Part shown: positions 1 through 6,819 of the stretch, one piece after another
Layout: each line of letters opens with the position of its first letter
How positions within the stretch are numbered: position 1 is the stretch's first letter
Origin: Ancrocorticia sp052089425
GTDB lineage: Bacteria > Actinomycetota > Actinomycetes > Actinomycetales > Actinomycetaceae
Direction of reading: 5' to 3'
Assembly (NCBI RefSeq): GCF_052089425.1
Contig: NZ_JBQCZW010000017.1
Span: 1-49,262, forward strand
DNA: 49,262 bases
The notes under the pieces: model-generated
What the model was told of the DNA's origin: nothing
The model's input: the letters and a program-made list of their open reading frames with translations, nothing else
The model's database searches: none
Translations under genes and position numbers: made by a program

Positions 1-868
1 TCACCTCTTGGAGCCCGCCCAATGGTCCGGATGACAGCATTCGCAAGTCCTGTGCAATCTTCGCCATCGTGAGGGCCGCTCGTGCACCAGCATGGGCAAT
101 GGCCGCGTATGAGTCCAGATGTGCGAGCGAATCGAACATATCTGTAGCCGGGGTGAGTGGGTGTCCACTGAGTTCCGCCAGCGTAGCGACGGCTTCTTCG
201 CGGTAGCCGGGCACGGCCCCGATACCACTTCCGAGCACGGTTGCCCCAAGCGGTACGTCATTGAGGGCGACGACGGCGGCCTTCAGCTCCCCCGCCGTTC
301 TCCTGATCGCCGCCGAATGTGAGCGGTGGGTTTCTCCCACAGTCAGAGTCACTGCGTCCTGTAGACAGGTTCGGCCCAACCGGACCGTGTCATCGTATTC
401 GGTGGCCTTCGCATCAAATTCCTCTGCCAAGGCACTTAGTGCCTTAACCGGCGCCATTGCCAAATCCATTACCGTGAGTGCCATGGCGGTGGGGTAACTA
501 TCGTTTGTGGATTGGGAAGCATTGACGTGATCGTTCGGATGGACGGGGGCTCCGGCAATCTGGGAGGCACGTGCCGCGATAATTTCGTTCGCATTCATGT
601 TGGTGGTGGTTCCTCCGCCACCAAGGACAAGTGCGGTGGGGAACTGCTCGGTGTGCTGGCCATCGGCTACTTCACGCGACGCCTGCGCGATGGCGCTGGC
701 TTGTACTTGGGTAATCACACCAAGCTTGCCGTTCGCTCGGGCTGCCGCTTCCTTCACGTGCCCGTAGTTCTTGACGAGTTGCGGAACATCGGCCACTCGG
801 CGCCGACCCGGCCCAAAGTTCTCCACACCAAGCTCGGTCTGCTTACCGTACAACTGTTGTGCTGACAC
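1..868 (-). CDS. aspA: Aspartate ammonia-lyase (aspartase), C-terminal part beyond window
   Basis: The reading frame is open from a GTG at 868 to the window edge, giving about 289 residues, so the gene is truncated by the window and not by mutation. It belongs to the aspartase/fumarase superfamily, which would convert aspartate to fumarate and ammonia in the cytoplasm. Visible motifs are GGGGTTTNMNANE, VHPNDHVNASQSTND, GRTCLQDAV (the LQDAV form favours aspartase over class II fumarase) and LSSGPLGG. The GSSxMPxKxNP signature would lie outside the window. AAGGAG stands 6 nt before the GTG. The protein starts at the YG-QT-ENF segment, so it lacks about 20 residues normally present at the N-terminus. 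A DtxR-like box lies 39 nt upstream. A type I asparaginase near 46.2-47.2 kb could supply aspartate. A fumarase cannot be fully excluded. Confidence 0.85.
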   Translation of the reverse strand, partial: MSAQQLYGKQTELGVENFGPGRRRVADVPQLVKNYGHVKEAAARANGKLGVITQVQASAIAQASREVADGQHTEQFPTALVLGGGGTTTNMNANEIIAARASQIAGAPVHPNDHVNASQSTNDSYPTAMALTVMDLAMAPVKALSALAEEFDAKATEYDDTVRLGRTCLQDAVTLTVGETHRSHSAAIRRTAGELKAAVVALNDVPLGATVLGSGIGAVPGYREEAVATLAELSGHPLTPATDMFDSLAHLDSYAAIAHAGARAALTMAKIAQDLRMLSSGPLGGLQEV

Positions 869-906
869 TATTGTCTCCTTGTTACGCGGTTGCTGTGGAA
901 GAAGTC

Positions 907-923
907 GAGGTTAGTCTAACCTC
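907..923. promoter_or_regulatory. DtxR/IdeR-like iron box upstream of aspA
   Basis: GAGGTTAGTCTAACCTC is a perfect 7-bp inverted repeat with a 3-nt centre. Its core AGGTTAGTCTAACCT differs at one position from the known DtxR consensus core AGGTTAGSCTAACCT. On the minus strand TAGACT inside the palindrome could be the -10 of aspA, so a bound repressor would block transcription. Iron-dependent control of aspA is inferred. Confidence 0.6.
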
Positions 924-990
924 AGCGAGTACTCAGGATTCCCCGCTAGCTCCGGCCCTTCACCCTGCTGCGGGGCGCGCAAGATGTGAC

Positions 991-1010
991 GCCGTCGTCG
1001 TCGAAAAAGC
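991..1010 (-). repeat. GAC3 dispersed motif, copy 1
   Basis: Read on the minus strand this is a T-tract, one C, then GACGACGACGGC. It lies between the divergent aspA and fic genes. It is one of 11 copies in the window. Confidence 0.7.
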
Positions 1011-1053
1011 AAACAACTGGAGGAGCCGCCCCTCGTTGCTAGCGCACGACAAA

Positions 1054-1089
1054 ATAAGTGGGAATAACGCTCGCACTATTCCCACTTAT
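1054..1089. promoter_or_regulatory. Inverted repeat 1 upstream of fic (probable operator)
   Basis: ATAAGTGGGAATA and its exact complement TATTCCCACTTAT form a perfect 13-bp inverted repeat around a 10-nt spacer. It shares the TGGGAA/TTCCCA half-site with the next repeat, and the two centres are exactly 40 bp apart, about four helical turns. This suggests cooperative binding by a dimeric winged-helix protein, possibly the Fic protein itself. Confidence 0.6.
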
Positions 1090-1094
1090 GGTGT

Positions 1095-1128
1095 TAACTG
1101 GGAATAAGAAACTCCTTGTTCCCAGTTA
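1095..1128. promoter_or_regulatory. Inverted repeat 2 overlapping the fic promoter
   Basis: TAACTGGGAA and TTCCCAGTTA form a perfect 10-bp inverted repeat with a 14-nt spacer. It ends 12 nt before the GTG start of fic, so it would overlap the promoter of a leaderless transcript. No Shine-Dalgarno sequence is visible before that GTG. An autorepressor role is inferred. Confidence 0.6.
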
Positions 1129-1140
1129 GGTGTCGCGACA

Positions 1141-2310
1141 GTGCCCAACAACTTACCGGCTCATTCGAGCGAAACAGTCCCGTGGACCTTTCGAAAGACG
1201 CTGCGGGGCGTTAGCTCCTATTCTGCTGCGGTACCGCCGAGATTGGCGAATCTTGATCTTACTCTGAGCGATGATCTCGCGGACGCAAGCAGGACCCTGC
1301 AGCGTTCGATCGCGGCATTCGACGCAATCTCAAGTCCGACAATTTCGATACTCGAACCATTCCTGATCCGCACAGAGGCCATCGCTTCGTCACAAATCGA
1401 AGAGGAAATTACTACTGTGGATCAGCTGGCACGAGTCGAAGCCGGCCGTACCTCCTCGGCAAAAGCCCGGACTGTCTACGGGGCTTCAGAGGCGCTTCAA
1501 AAACTGGTATCAACCGCCTCGTCACGCGCACTTGAACTGGCCGACGTGCTGGGTGCATACCGTTCACTCATGGGCGGCGACGTAAGCGAACACTACTACG
1601 CCGGGAAACTGCGCGATGTCCAGAATTGGATTGGCGGCCCGAACGCCTACCCAGTTGGCGCAGATTACGTTCCACCCCAGCCTGATCGCCTACGCGAATT
1701 GATGGACGACCTTCTGACTTTCCTTTCGCGGACCGATATAGACCCGCTGATGCAGGCGGCGGTGGGCCACGCGCAGTTCGAATCCATCCACCCGTTTACG
1801 GACGGCAACGGGCGAATCGGCAGGTCGCTTATCAATGGTGTGTTGAGGTTCCGCAACGTGACTCGGACTGTCTCCGTCCCTATCGCGGCGGCCCTCACAG
1901 CCTCTCGCGAGGAATACTTTCAAGCGCTCATCACGTACCGATCTGGGGAAGAATCCCCGATTGTGCGTGTTATTGCCGAAGCGCTACAAACTGCGGTGGC
2001 GGAGGCGCGGCGATCAGACGCCTCCATCGCAGGATTGCCTGCCCGATGGAAGGAACAGCTCCTTCCTAGAGCGGGATCGGCAACAGCAAAGGCACTCAAC
2101 GTACTTCTGGCACATCCCATTCTGGATGTGGATGATATTACTGAGCTGACAGGCGTCTCGGAATCCGCTGCCTATCGAGCAATTGACCAACTTGAAAGCG
2201 CCGGTGTGCTACGACGCGTTGTCCAATCACGCCGCAACGGGCTGTGGGTTGCTGGCGAAGTGTTGGACGAGGCCGATAACCTCATTGCGCGGATCGCTGC
2301 TGGGACGTAG
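1141..2310 (+). CDS. Fic/DOC family protein with C-terminal winged helix
   Basis: The 389-residue protein carries the complete Fic signature HPFTDGNGRIGR at residues 217-228, including the catalytic His and the phosphate-binding GNGR loop. Fic enzymes typically transfer AMP from ATP to a protein hydroxyl. Residues 83-88 (SSQIEE) sit where class II Fic proteins have the inhibitory (S/T)xxxE(G/N) helix; the last position is Glu here, a deviation. Residues from about 320 form a winged helix-turn-helix (DDITELTGVSESAAYRAIDQ), as in Fic proteins that regulate their own promoter. The GTG start has no Shine-Dalgarno and fits leaderless translation. Two phased inverted repeats precede it. The target protein is unknown. 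Confidence 0.9.
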   Translation: MPNNLPAHSSETVPWTFRKTLRGVSSYSAAVPPRLANLDLTLSDDLADASRTLQRSIAAFDAISSPTISILEPFLIRTEAIASSQIEEEITTVDQLARVEAGRTSSAKARTVYGASEALQKLVSTASSRALELADVLGAYRSLMGGDVSEHYYAGKLRDVQNWIGGPNAYPVGADYVPPQPDRLRELMDDLLTFLSRTDIDPLMQAAVGHAQFESIHPFTDGNGRIGRSLINGVLRFRNVTRTVSVPIAAALTASREEYFQALITYRSGEESPIVRVIAEALQTAVAEARRSDASIAGLPARWKEQLLPRAGSATAKALNVLLAHPILDVDDITELTGVSESAAYRAIDQLESAGVLRRVVQSRRNGLWVAGEVLDEADNLIARIAAGT

Positions 2311-2407
2311 CGGAAACTGACCACTGCGGGACCACTGCTCTCCACGAGGCGGTATCCGGCATGCCGTATCGGACTCTTTTGTGGGAGCCTTACAGTATTC
2401 TTCAATT

Positions 2408-2788
2408 ATGACTACTCCCAATGGCAGCAACCTTTCCGTCCCCGCCTCCCCTATTCCATCTCCACAGATGCCCCAGCTTGAGTACCGTTTTACGGGCGGC
2501 GCCGCAACGTGGTTCGGCGTGCAGATCCTCGGTGTTCTTGTCACGGTGTTTACAGCGGGTATCTGCTACCCGTGGGCCATCGTGATGGTATATCGCTGGA
2601 AGGCCAAGAACACCTACGTCAACGGCTACCGCATGCGATTCACCGGCGATGCGTGGGGACTCTTCGGCAACTGGATCAAATGGCTCCTACTGTGCTTCAT
2701 CACCCTCGGAATCTACTCATTCTGGGTGTATCCACGCGTGACAAAGTGGATCGTGGAGCATCAGGAAATTGATCCGGTGCAGCGGTAA
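2408..2788 (+). CDS. DUF898-like small membrane protein
   Basis: A 126-residue protein has a Pro/Ser-rich N-terminus, then two hydrophobic segments (about residues 40-65 and 90-112) separated by a basic loop with NTYVNGYRMRFTGDAWGLFGNWIKW. The TRYxG-like and GIYSFWVYPR elements resemble DUF898/YjgN-type inner membrane proteins, whose function is unknown. The ATG at 2408 is preferred because TACAGT at 2391-2396 could be a -10 for a nearly leaderless transcript; an in-frame GTG at 2381 would add nine residues. It is convergent with the SDR gene. Confidence 0.75.
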   Translation: MTTPNGSNLSVPASPIPSPQMPQLEYRFTGGAATWFGVQILGVLVTVFTAGICYPWAIVMVYRWKAKNTYVNGYRMRFTGDAWGLFGNWIKWLLLCFITLGIYSFWVYPRVTKWIVEHQEIDPVQR

Positions 2789-2820
2789 ATTGGAAGGCCA
2801 AACTTCCCGGCCGTACCGGT

Positions 2821-3735
2821 TCAACCCGCCAGACCGGCAGCCACAGCATCCGCGACGCGGCGATGCCTGAACTCAAAACCGGCTTGAATGAGTTTTTCTG
2901 GATGCACGTGGGCATCAGTCAGCAGGAGTGATTCGGCTGGGTCCGCACCCAAGACTGTCTTCAGTATGAATGCCGGCGCCGGGAACCAGAACGGACGATT
3001 CATCTGGGCCGCAAGTTCTTTACCCACATCGTTCGCGGTAGCGCGCTCCGTGCCTGAGATGTTCACGGGCCCTGTCAGTTTCTGGTCCACAACAAAGCGT
3101 ATGGCCCGGACTTCATCCTCTAAGGAGATCCAACCCCATGATTGGTTGCCTGAACCGAGCGGTCCTGCGATACCTAATTTGGTCAGAAGGATCATCGGCG
3201 CCAGCATTCCGGCGCGATGTAGGACGGGTGCCGTACGAAGAAGCGCAACATGAGGACCGGCAGTCTTGGCAGCACGTTCCCACACAGTGCACAGCCGCGC
3301 CAAATAGGTGTCGCCAGCAGGGCTTTGCTCAGTGAGCGCCACGGATGGGCTACTCCCGTAATACCCAACAGCGGACGCACAGGCGAAAAACGGAGCTTCT
3401 TCCCCCAATGCTTCAAGTGCTCGGGCGATGGTGAGCGCGGAGACCACCCGCGAGTCGTACAGCGTGTGCCGGTACTCCCGCGTCCACGGCAACTTGCTAA
3501 TCGGTGCGCCATTGAGGCAGATGACGGCTTCGGCACTGCGAAGCACTTCAGGGTCCAGAGGCTTACCCGGCTCCCACGGCAGATGTGTCAGGTCCCCAGC
3601 ACCCGGCGCGACATTGCGCACCAATGTGGCCACATCGTAACCATCGTCCAAGAAAGAGCGGCATAGTGCGCGCCCGATGAGTCCCGATGCCCCAGAGATG
3701 ACAATTCGAGGCCTGCTGTGTTTTCCCTGATTCAT
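2821..3735 (-). CDS. TIGR01777-type SDR epimerase/oxidoreductase
   Basis: The 304-residue protein starts with a Rossmann nucleotide-binding motif GASGLIGRAL and contains LNGAPI, a YYGSS segment in place of the usual YxxxK context, and the family-typical GPLGSGNQSWGWISLEDEV and GPVNISG. The C-terminal part (FWFPAPAFILKTVLG to the end) matches the DUF1731 domain of TIGR01777 proteins, related to SDR39U1 and YfcH. Members bind NAD(P); the substrate is unknown. A GGAGG-rich site precedes the ATG. It stands alone between the DUF898 gene and parDE. Confidence 0.88.
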   Translation of the reverse strand: MNQGKHSRPRIVISGASGLIGRALCRSFLDDGYDVATLVRNVAPGAGDLTHLPWEPGKPLDPEVLRSAEAVICLNGAPISKLPWTREYRHTLYDSRVVSALTIARALEALGEEAPFFACASAVGYYGSSPSVALTEQSPAGDTYLARLCTVWERAAKTAGPHVALLRTAPVLHRAGMLAPMILLTKLGIAGPLGSGNQSWGWISLEDEVRAIRFVVDQKLTGPVNISGTERATANDVGKELAAQMNRPFWFPAPAFILKTVLGADPAESLLLTDAHVHPEKLIQAGFEFRHRRVADAVAAGLAG

Positions 3736-3876
3736 GGTTTCCCGCCCTCCACCATTTCTATTGGCAGTCTAGCGGGACTTGTTCGCACGAGCATTCCCTG
3801 TTTTGAAGGCTGCCGGTATTCAGACGGCTATTGCGTGGAAGCCCCGAGATCCAAGATGGTGGCGGCACGCGGGACG

Positions 3877-3899
3877 GCCTTCGTCGTCGTCGAAAATCC
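3877..3899 (-). repeat. GAC3 dispersed motif, copy 2
   Basis: On the minus strand TTTTC is followed by GACGACGACGAAGGCC. It lies 22 nt downstream of the parE stop codon, between parE and the start of the SDR gene. Confidence 0.75.
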
Positions 3900-3920
3900 T
3901 CCGCACGCTAGCTTCTTAAA

Positions 3921-4235
3921 CTACTCGACACCAAAACTCTGCGGTATATCGCGTCGATTGTGGAGCACTCGAAGCACGTCTAGGTGCTTCTCGCGCTCAA
4001 GATAGAAGACGGTATATGGAAAACCGGTAACGGGTATCGTCCGGAGTAGCAGCACGCCGAGCGTCGTTTCGTACCACGTTGATCCCAATGCCGGAAAATC
4101 GCCGATCGTCTGAAGTTGTTTTTCAAGGCTCCGAACAAATTCGAGGCCAACCTCCGGGCCCGCTTCTGCACGGTAATAGTCTGAGGCATCCTTAATATCT
4201 GCGGCAGCTAGTGCCCGCAATCGCACCTGTTTCAC
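3921..4235 (-). CDS. parE: ParE/RelE-superfamily toxin
   Basis: A 104-residue protein with the ParE fold pattern: a helical N-terminus (RLRALAAADIKDASDYY), a central FPALGSTW turn, and a C-terminal strand run (TVFYLEREKHLDVLRVLHNRRDIP) typical of ParE/RelE toxins. ParE toxins usually poison DNA gyrase, whereas RelE toxins cut mRNA; the sequence fits ParE better. The start overlaps the antitoxin stop by 4 nt (ATGA), as expected for a co-translated pair. Copy 2 of the dispersed motif follows the gene. Confidence 0.85.
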   Translation of the reverse strand: MKQVRLRALAAADIKDASDYYRAEAGPEVGLEFVRSLEKQLQTIGDFPALGSTWYETTLGVLLLRTIPVTGFPYTVFYLEREKHLDVLRVLHNRRDIPQSFGVE

Positions 4236-4465
4236 GCACGTTCTCCCGTGGCACCACGCAAAGTCCGTAGGTAATCAAAGGTGTCCTCCGCCAACATTGG
4301 CGACTCCATCCCCTGAAAAATCTTGGCACGCAGCGCATGCTTATCATGATCGGAGCGGATGAGTTCGCGAATGTACTCGCTTGCGGTGCTGTATTCACCG
4401 TCAACCGTTCGCTGTTCAACGTACTGTTTCATCGATTCGGGGAGCGAGATATTCATGGTAGACAT
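4232..4465 (-). CDS. parD: ParD-type ribbon-helix-helix antitoxin
   Basis: A 77-residue protein with an N-terminal ribbon-helix-helix: strand MNISLPESMKQYVEQ, then STASEYIRELIRSDHDK, as in CopG/ParD antitoxins. The acidic C-terminal part would wrap the toxin. It lies directly upstream of parE and overlaps it by 4 nt. The first ATG (4465) is only 6 nt downstream of a good -10, so a second in-frame ATG at 4456 is an alternative start. The palindrome in the promoter suggests autorepression by the complex. Confidence 0.85.
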   Translation of the reverse strand: MSTMNISLPESMKQYVEQRTVDGEYSTASEYIRELIRSDHDKHALRAKIFQGMESPMLAEDTFDYLRTLRGATGERA

Positions 4466-4471
4466 GTCTCA

Positions 4472-4500
4472 ATTTTAGAGCAATTGGCAAACTTTGCCAA
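4472..4500 (-). promoter_or_regulatory. parDE promoter with palindromic operator
   Basis: On the minus strand TTGGCA (4500-4495) and TAAAAT (4477-4472) are 17 nt apart, a near-ideal sigma-70-type promoter. TTGGCAAA and TTTGCCAA form a perfect 8-bp inverted repeat (4484-4500) over the -35 and spacer, placed as expected for ParD binding. Confidence 0.7.
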
Positions 4501-4764
4501 CGATAGGTAGATGCCGACCCTAGACTCCCACGGCGACGACCGGGGCACCTTCGCGTGGAGCGATTGGTGGTGCCGCGGCGCTGTCACTTGGCTTTCCCAG
4601 GAAGCTGGCTCACAACTGCGCCGGGAACGAGCATCAAACGCGCGAATCGCAATCAACCCCCTGAAAAAAGGCAAGAGATGTAGAAGAATGGTCGGGTCAG
4701 GCACTCGGCCCCACCATTGCTTTGTCCACAACTGTTTGGCCGCACTATCAATTCGAGGAGCACC

Positions 4765-5697
4765 ATGAAGACCTTCACACTGCCAGGCACATCGCTCACC
4801 GTCCCTGCCGTAGTTAGCGGTGTCATGCGCATTCAGGACAAGTCCGATGCCGAGGTTCGCGCCCTCTACGATGCGGCCCGCGAATCCGGCATCGATTTCT
4901 TCGATCACGCCGATATTTATGGCGATCCCATGTTTGCCTGCGAGGCCCGGTTCGCCGAGGCTCTCCGCCTCTCCCCCGCCGAACGCGCGGAAATCACGAT
5001 CCAGACGAAGGCAGGGATCGTCAAGGAAGGCCCGTACTTCGATTTCTCGTATGAACACATTCTCGAATCGGTGGATGGTTCGCTCGCCGCCCTGAAGACC
5101 GATTACATCGATATCCTCCTGCTCCACCGCCCGGATGCACTCGTGGAACCCGAGGAAGTTGCCCGCGCCTTCACCGATCTGGAGGCCGCCGGCAAGGTCC
5201 GCAACTTCGGCGTATCGAATCACACCCCCGGCCAGATCGAGCTCCTCAAGAAGTTCGTCAAGCAACCGCTCGTTGCCAACCAGCTTCAGCTGGCCCCCAC
5301 CCACGCGGGGATGATCGCTCAGGGCGCCGCGATGAACATGCCGGCCATTGATCAATCGATTACCCGCGATCTTGGGATTCTCGATTATTCACGGCTTCAT
5401 GACATGACGGTTCAGGCGTGGTCCCCGTTCCAAGCACCCTCCAAGAAGGGCACGTTCCTGAGCAATCCAGAATTCCCCGAACTCAATGCCGTCATCAACG
5501 ATTTGGCTGGCACCTACGGCGCAGCCCCCGAGGGGATCGTGGCCGCATGGATTCTGCGCCATCCCGCCAGTATGCAAGTTGTTGCCGGCACCACCAACCC
5601 GGATCGTTTGCGGGCCATCGCCGCTGGGGCGGACATAACGCTCACTCGCCCCGAGTGGTACGCGATCTACCGCGCCGCTGGGTACATAGTGCCGTAG
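4765..5697 (+). CDS. Aldo/keto reductase (YdhF-like)
   Basis: The 310-residue TIM-barrel oxidoreductase has the AKR catalytic tetrad: Asp47 and Tyr52 in FFDHADIYGD, Lys82 in IQTKAG, and His121 in LLLHRPD. The FGVSNHTPGQIELL and WSPFQAPS segments and the C-terminal IVAAWILRHPASMQVVAGTT place it near the E. coli YdhF group of NADPH-dependent reductases. Substrate is unknown. ATG 4765 is chosen because GAGGAG lies 4 nt upstream; an in-frame start at 4717 has no site. It is convergent with the HNH nuclease gene, the two stop codons lying in one hairpin. Confidence 0.9.
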   Translation: MKTFTLPGTSLTVPAVVSGVMRIQDKSDAEVRALYDAARESGIDFFDHADIYGDPMFACEARFAEALRLSPAERAEITIQTKAGIVKEGPYFDFSYEHILESVDGSLAALKTDYIDILLLHRPDALVEPEEVARAFTDLEAAGKVRNFGVSNHTPGQIELLKKFVKQPLVANQLQLAPTHAGMIAQGAAMNMPAIDQSITRDLGILDYSRLHDMTVQAWSPFQAPSKKGTFLSNPEFPELNAVINDLAGTYGAAPEGIVAAWILRHPASMQVVAGTTNPDRLRAIAAGADITLTRPEWYAIYRAAGYIVP

Positions 5698-5716
5698 GCC
5701 CGAATACTGGGCCCTA
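5695..5716. terminator. Hairpin between convergent akr and HNH genes
   Basis: TAGGCCC and GGGCCCTA pair with one bulged C around a 7-nt loop. Both stop codons lie in the arms: TAG of the reductase in the left arm and that of the nuclease in the right arm. This compact shape suggests a bidirectional terminator, though it lacks a U-tract. Confidence 0.45.
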
Positions 5717-6469
5717 GTACTCCGGAAGAGGCTCGCCGGGACATGTGGACAGCACGTTCGCCATCGCGTCATGTTCTGCCTGCGTCACCCACAGCGCATA
5801 CTTCCGCTTGACCCCGATCTGACGCGCCACGTACTCGCACCGGTATCCCTTGTTCGCCGGAAGCCACGTGGCCGCATCTCCGTCAGATTTCTGTCCGTTG
5901 GCCGGGCCGTCCACGGCGAGAAGATTGTAAGGATCGTTGGCAAACTCCTTGCGCTGGTCCTCGCTGAGCTGCTGGGCACCCTTCTGCCACGAATCGGATA
6001 GTGCCACCACGTGATCAATCTGCACCGCCGTGGAGGTATCCTGCCCGCGCTGAAAATCGATCTGCGTGGCCGTATACGGATCGTTGAGAACTCCGGTCAG
6101 CACAATGCAATCATGCGTTCCGGCCTTGTACGTCTTCTCTACGAGATCACGGTCCAAGATATCGTTTCGCGTATCGCAGCCATTGCGATCCACGTCCGCC
6201 CATGACGGCCCGTATTGATCGCGTGAGTAGCCGGTTTTCGGCGCGCGCCCCTTGATGGGCAAGTCAGCGAGCGCATCCGCCGCGGAACCGGTTGGATTCT
6301 TCGTTTGTGGAGCGTTTTGTGACGACGACGGCGAAGCCTTCCCCGCCCCCGGCCCATCGGCAGTCTCCTCGAACTGACCAGCCGCTTGAGCAATGCCCAT
6401 TGTCACGATGAGCGCTACGACTGCCCAGACTGTACCTAGCTTCTTGGATCTGCCCGCGTTCTTCGCCAT
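5714..6469 (-). CDS. Secreted HNH nuclease (DUF1524/GmrSD C-terminal type)
   Basis: The 251-residue protein starts with a basic N-terminus and one hydrophobic segment (about residues 12-28, TVWAVVALIVTMGIAQAA), so it is exported or anchored. A Ser/Pro-rich linker with SSSQ follows. The C-terminal part holds the DUF1524 nuclease core: QIDHVVALSDSWQKGAQ, NDPYNLLAVDGPANGQKSD and the family-typical KGYRCEYVARQIGVK. Such proteins are usually extracellular DNases of actinobacteria. The ATG at 6469 is preferred (GAGGAAGAG nearby). The linker is encoded by copy 3 of the dispersed motif. Its role could be nutrient DNA scavenging or competition. Confidence 0.85.
   Translation of the reverse strand: MAKNAGRSKKLGTVWAVVALIVTMGIAQAAGQFEETADGPGAGKASPSSSQNAPQTKNPTGSAADALADLPIKGRAPKTGYSRDQYGPSWADVDRNGCDTRNDILDRDLVEKTYKAGTHDCIVLTGVLNDPYTATQIDFQRGQDTSTAVQIDHVVALSDSWQKGAQQLSEDQRKEFANDPYNLLAVDGPANGQKSDGDAATWLPANKGYRCEYVARQIGVKRKYALWVTQAEHDAMANVLSTCPGEPLPEY
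6314..6338 (+). repeat. GAC3 dispersed motif, copy 3
   Basis: TTTTGTGACGACGACGGCGAAGCC lies inside the HNH nuclease gene, where its complement codes for the Ser-rich linker after the signal segment. Confidence 0.75.
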
Positions 6470-6819
6470 AAGTCTCTTCCTCCGCACTGCTACGCCGCAT
6501 ACATTGTGCAAGGAGGCGTGGGGCAGGCGGGGCAGCCCACGCCGTGGCCCAACGCTTCGTGGCGGAGGCAACAGCTAGCTGTTCCCGAATCGAAGGTGAA
6601 GGATCTGGGAGGGGTACGGAGGGACGTTAGTCCGCCATGTCAAGGCATTGCCAAGGGTTAGTCTCACAACGGTATTGCATTTGTCAGCAGGACACTGCGT
6701 ATTGGCAATCATCAACGCGCGCCATCCCCACAGGGATGACCGCTACTTCGGAGAGGCTCACGCGAGTGAACCTCCCTCCAGTTCCGGCGGGAATCCCGCG
6801 CAGTGAGGGGATGTATTAA
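6470..6819. other. 350-bp intergenic region with structured leader
   Basis: This region separates the divergent HNH nuclease and SLC13 genes. It contains an 8-bp inverted repeat ATTGCCAA (6647-6654) and TTGGCAAT (6702-6709), and downstream of it the four-stem RNA candidate described separately. An ORF at 6637-6819 overlaps these structures and has no coding signs. Confidence 0.5.
6693..6805 (+). ncRNA. Candidate structured leader RNA (possible riboswitch)
   Basis: Four stems can be read directly. P1 CACTGCG (6693-6699) pairs with CGCAGTG (6799-6805). P2 CATCCC-CACA-GGGATG is at 6723-6738. P3 GAGG-c-TCAC-GCGA-GTGA-a-CCTC (6753-6774) has a GNRA tetraloop. P4 GCGGG-AAT-CCCGC is at 6787-6799. 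The 3' strand of P1 touches the GAGGGG ribosome site (6805-6810) of the transporter start at 6820, so closing or opening P1 could control translation. It does not match TPP, cobalamin, glycine, THF, ZTP, fluoride or guanidine riboswitch cores known to me. Not tested by folding or covariance. Confidence 0.4.

Noticed and set aside
4453..5355. 300-codon open frame antisense to the aldo/keto reductase
   Set aside because: The opposite strand encodes a complete enzyme with catalytic tetrad; the frame has no family motif and arises from high-GC codon bias.
6637..6819. Possible 60-residue leader peptide before the SLC13 gene
   Set aside because: Composition is not protein-like and it overlaps base-paired segments; an RNA structure explains the region better.
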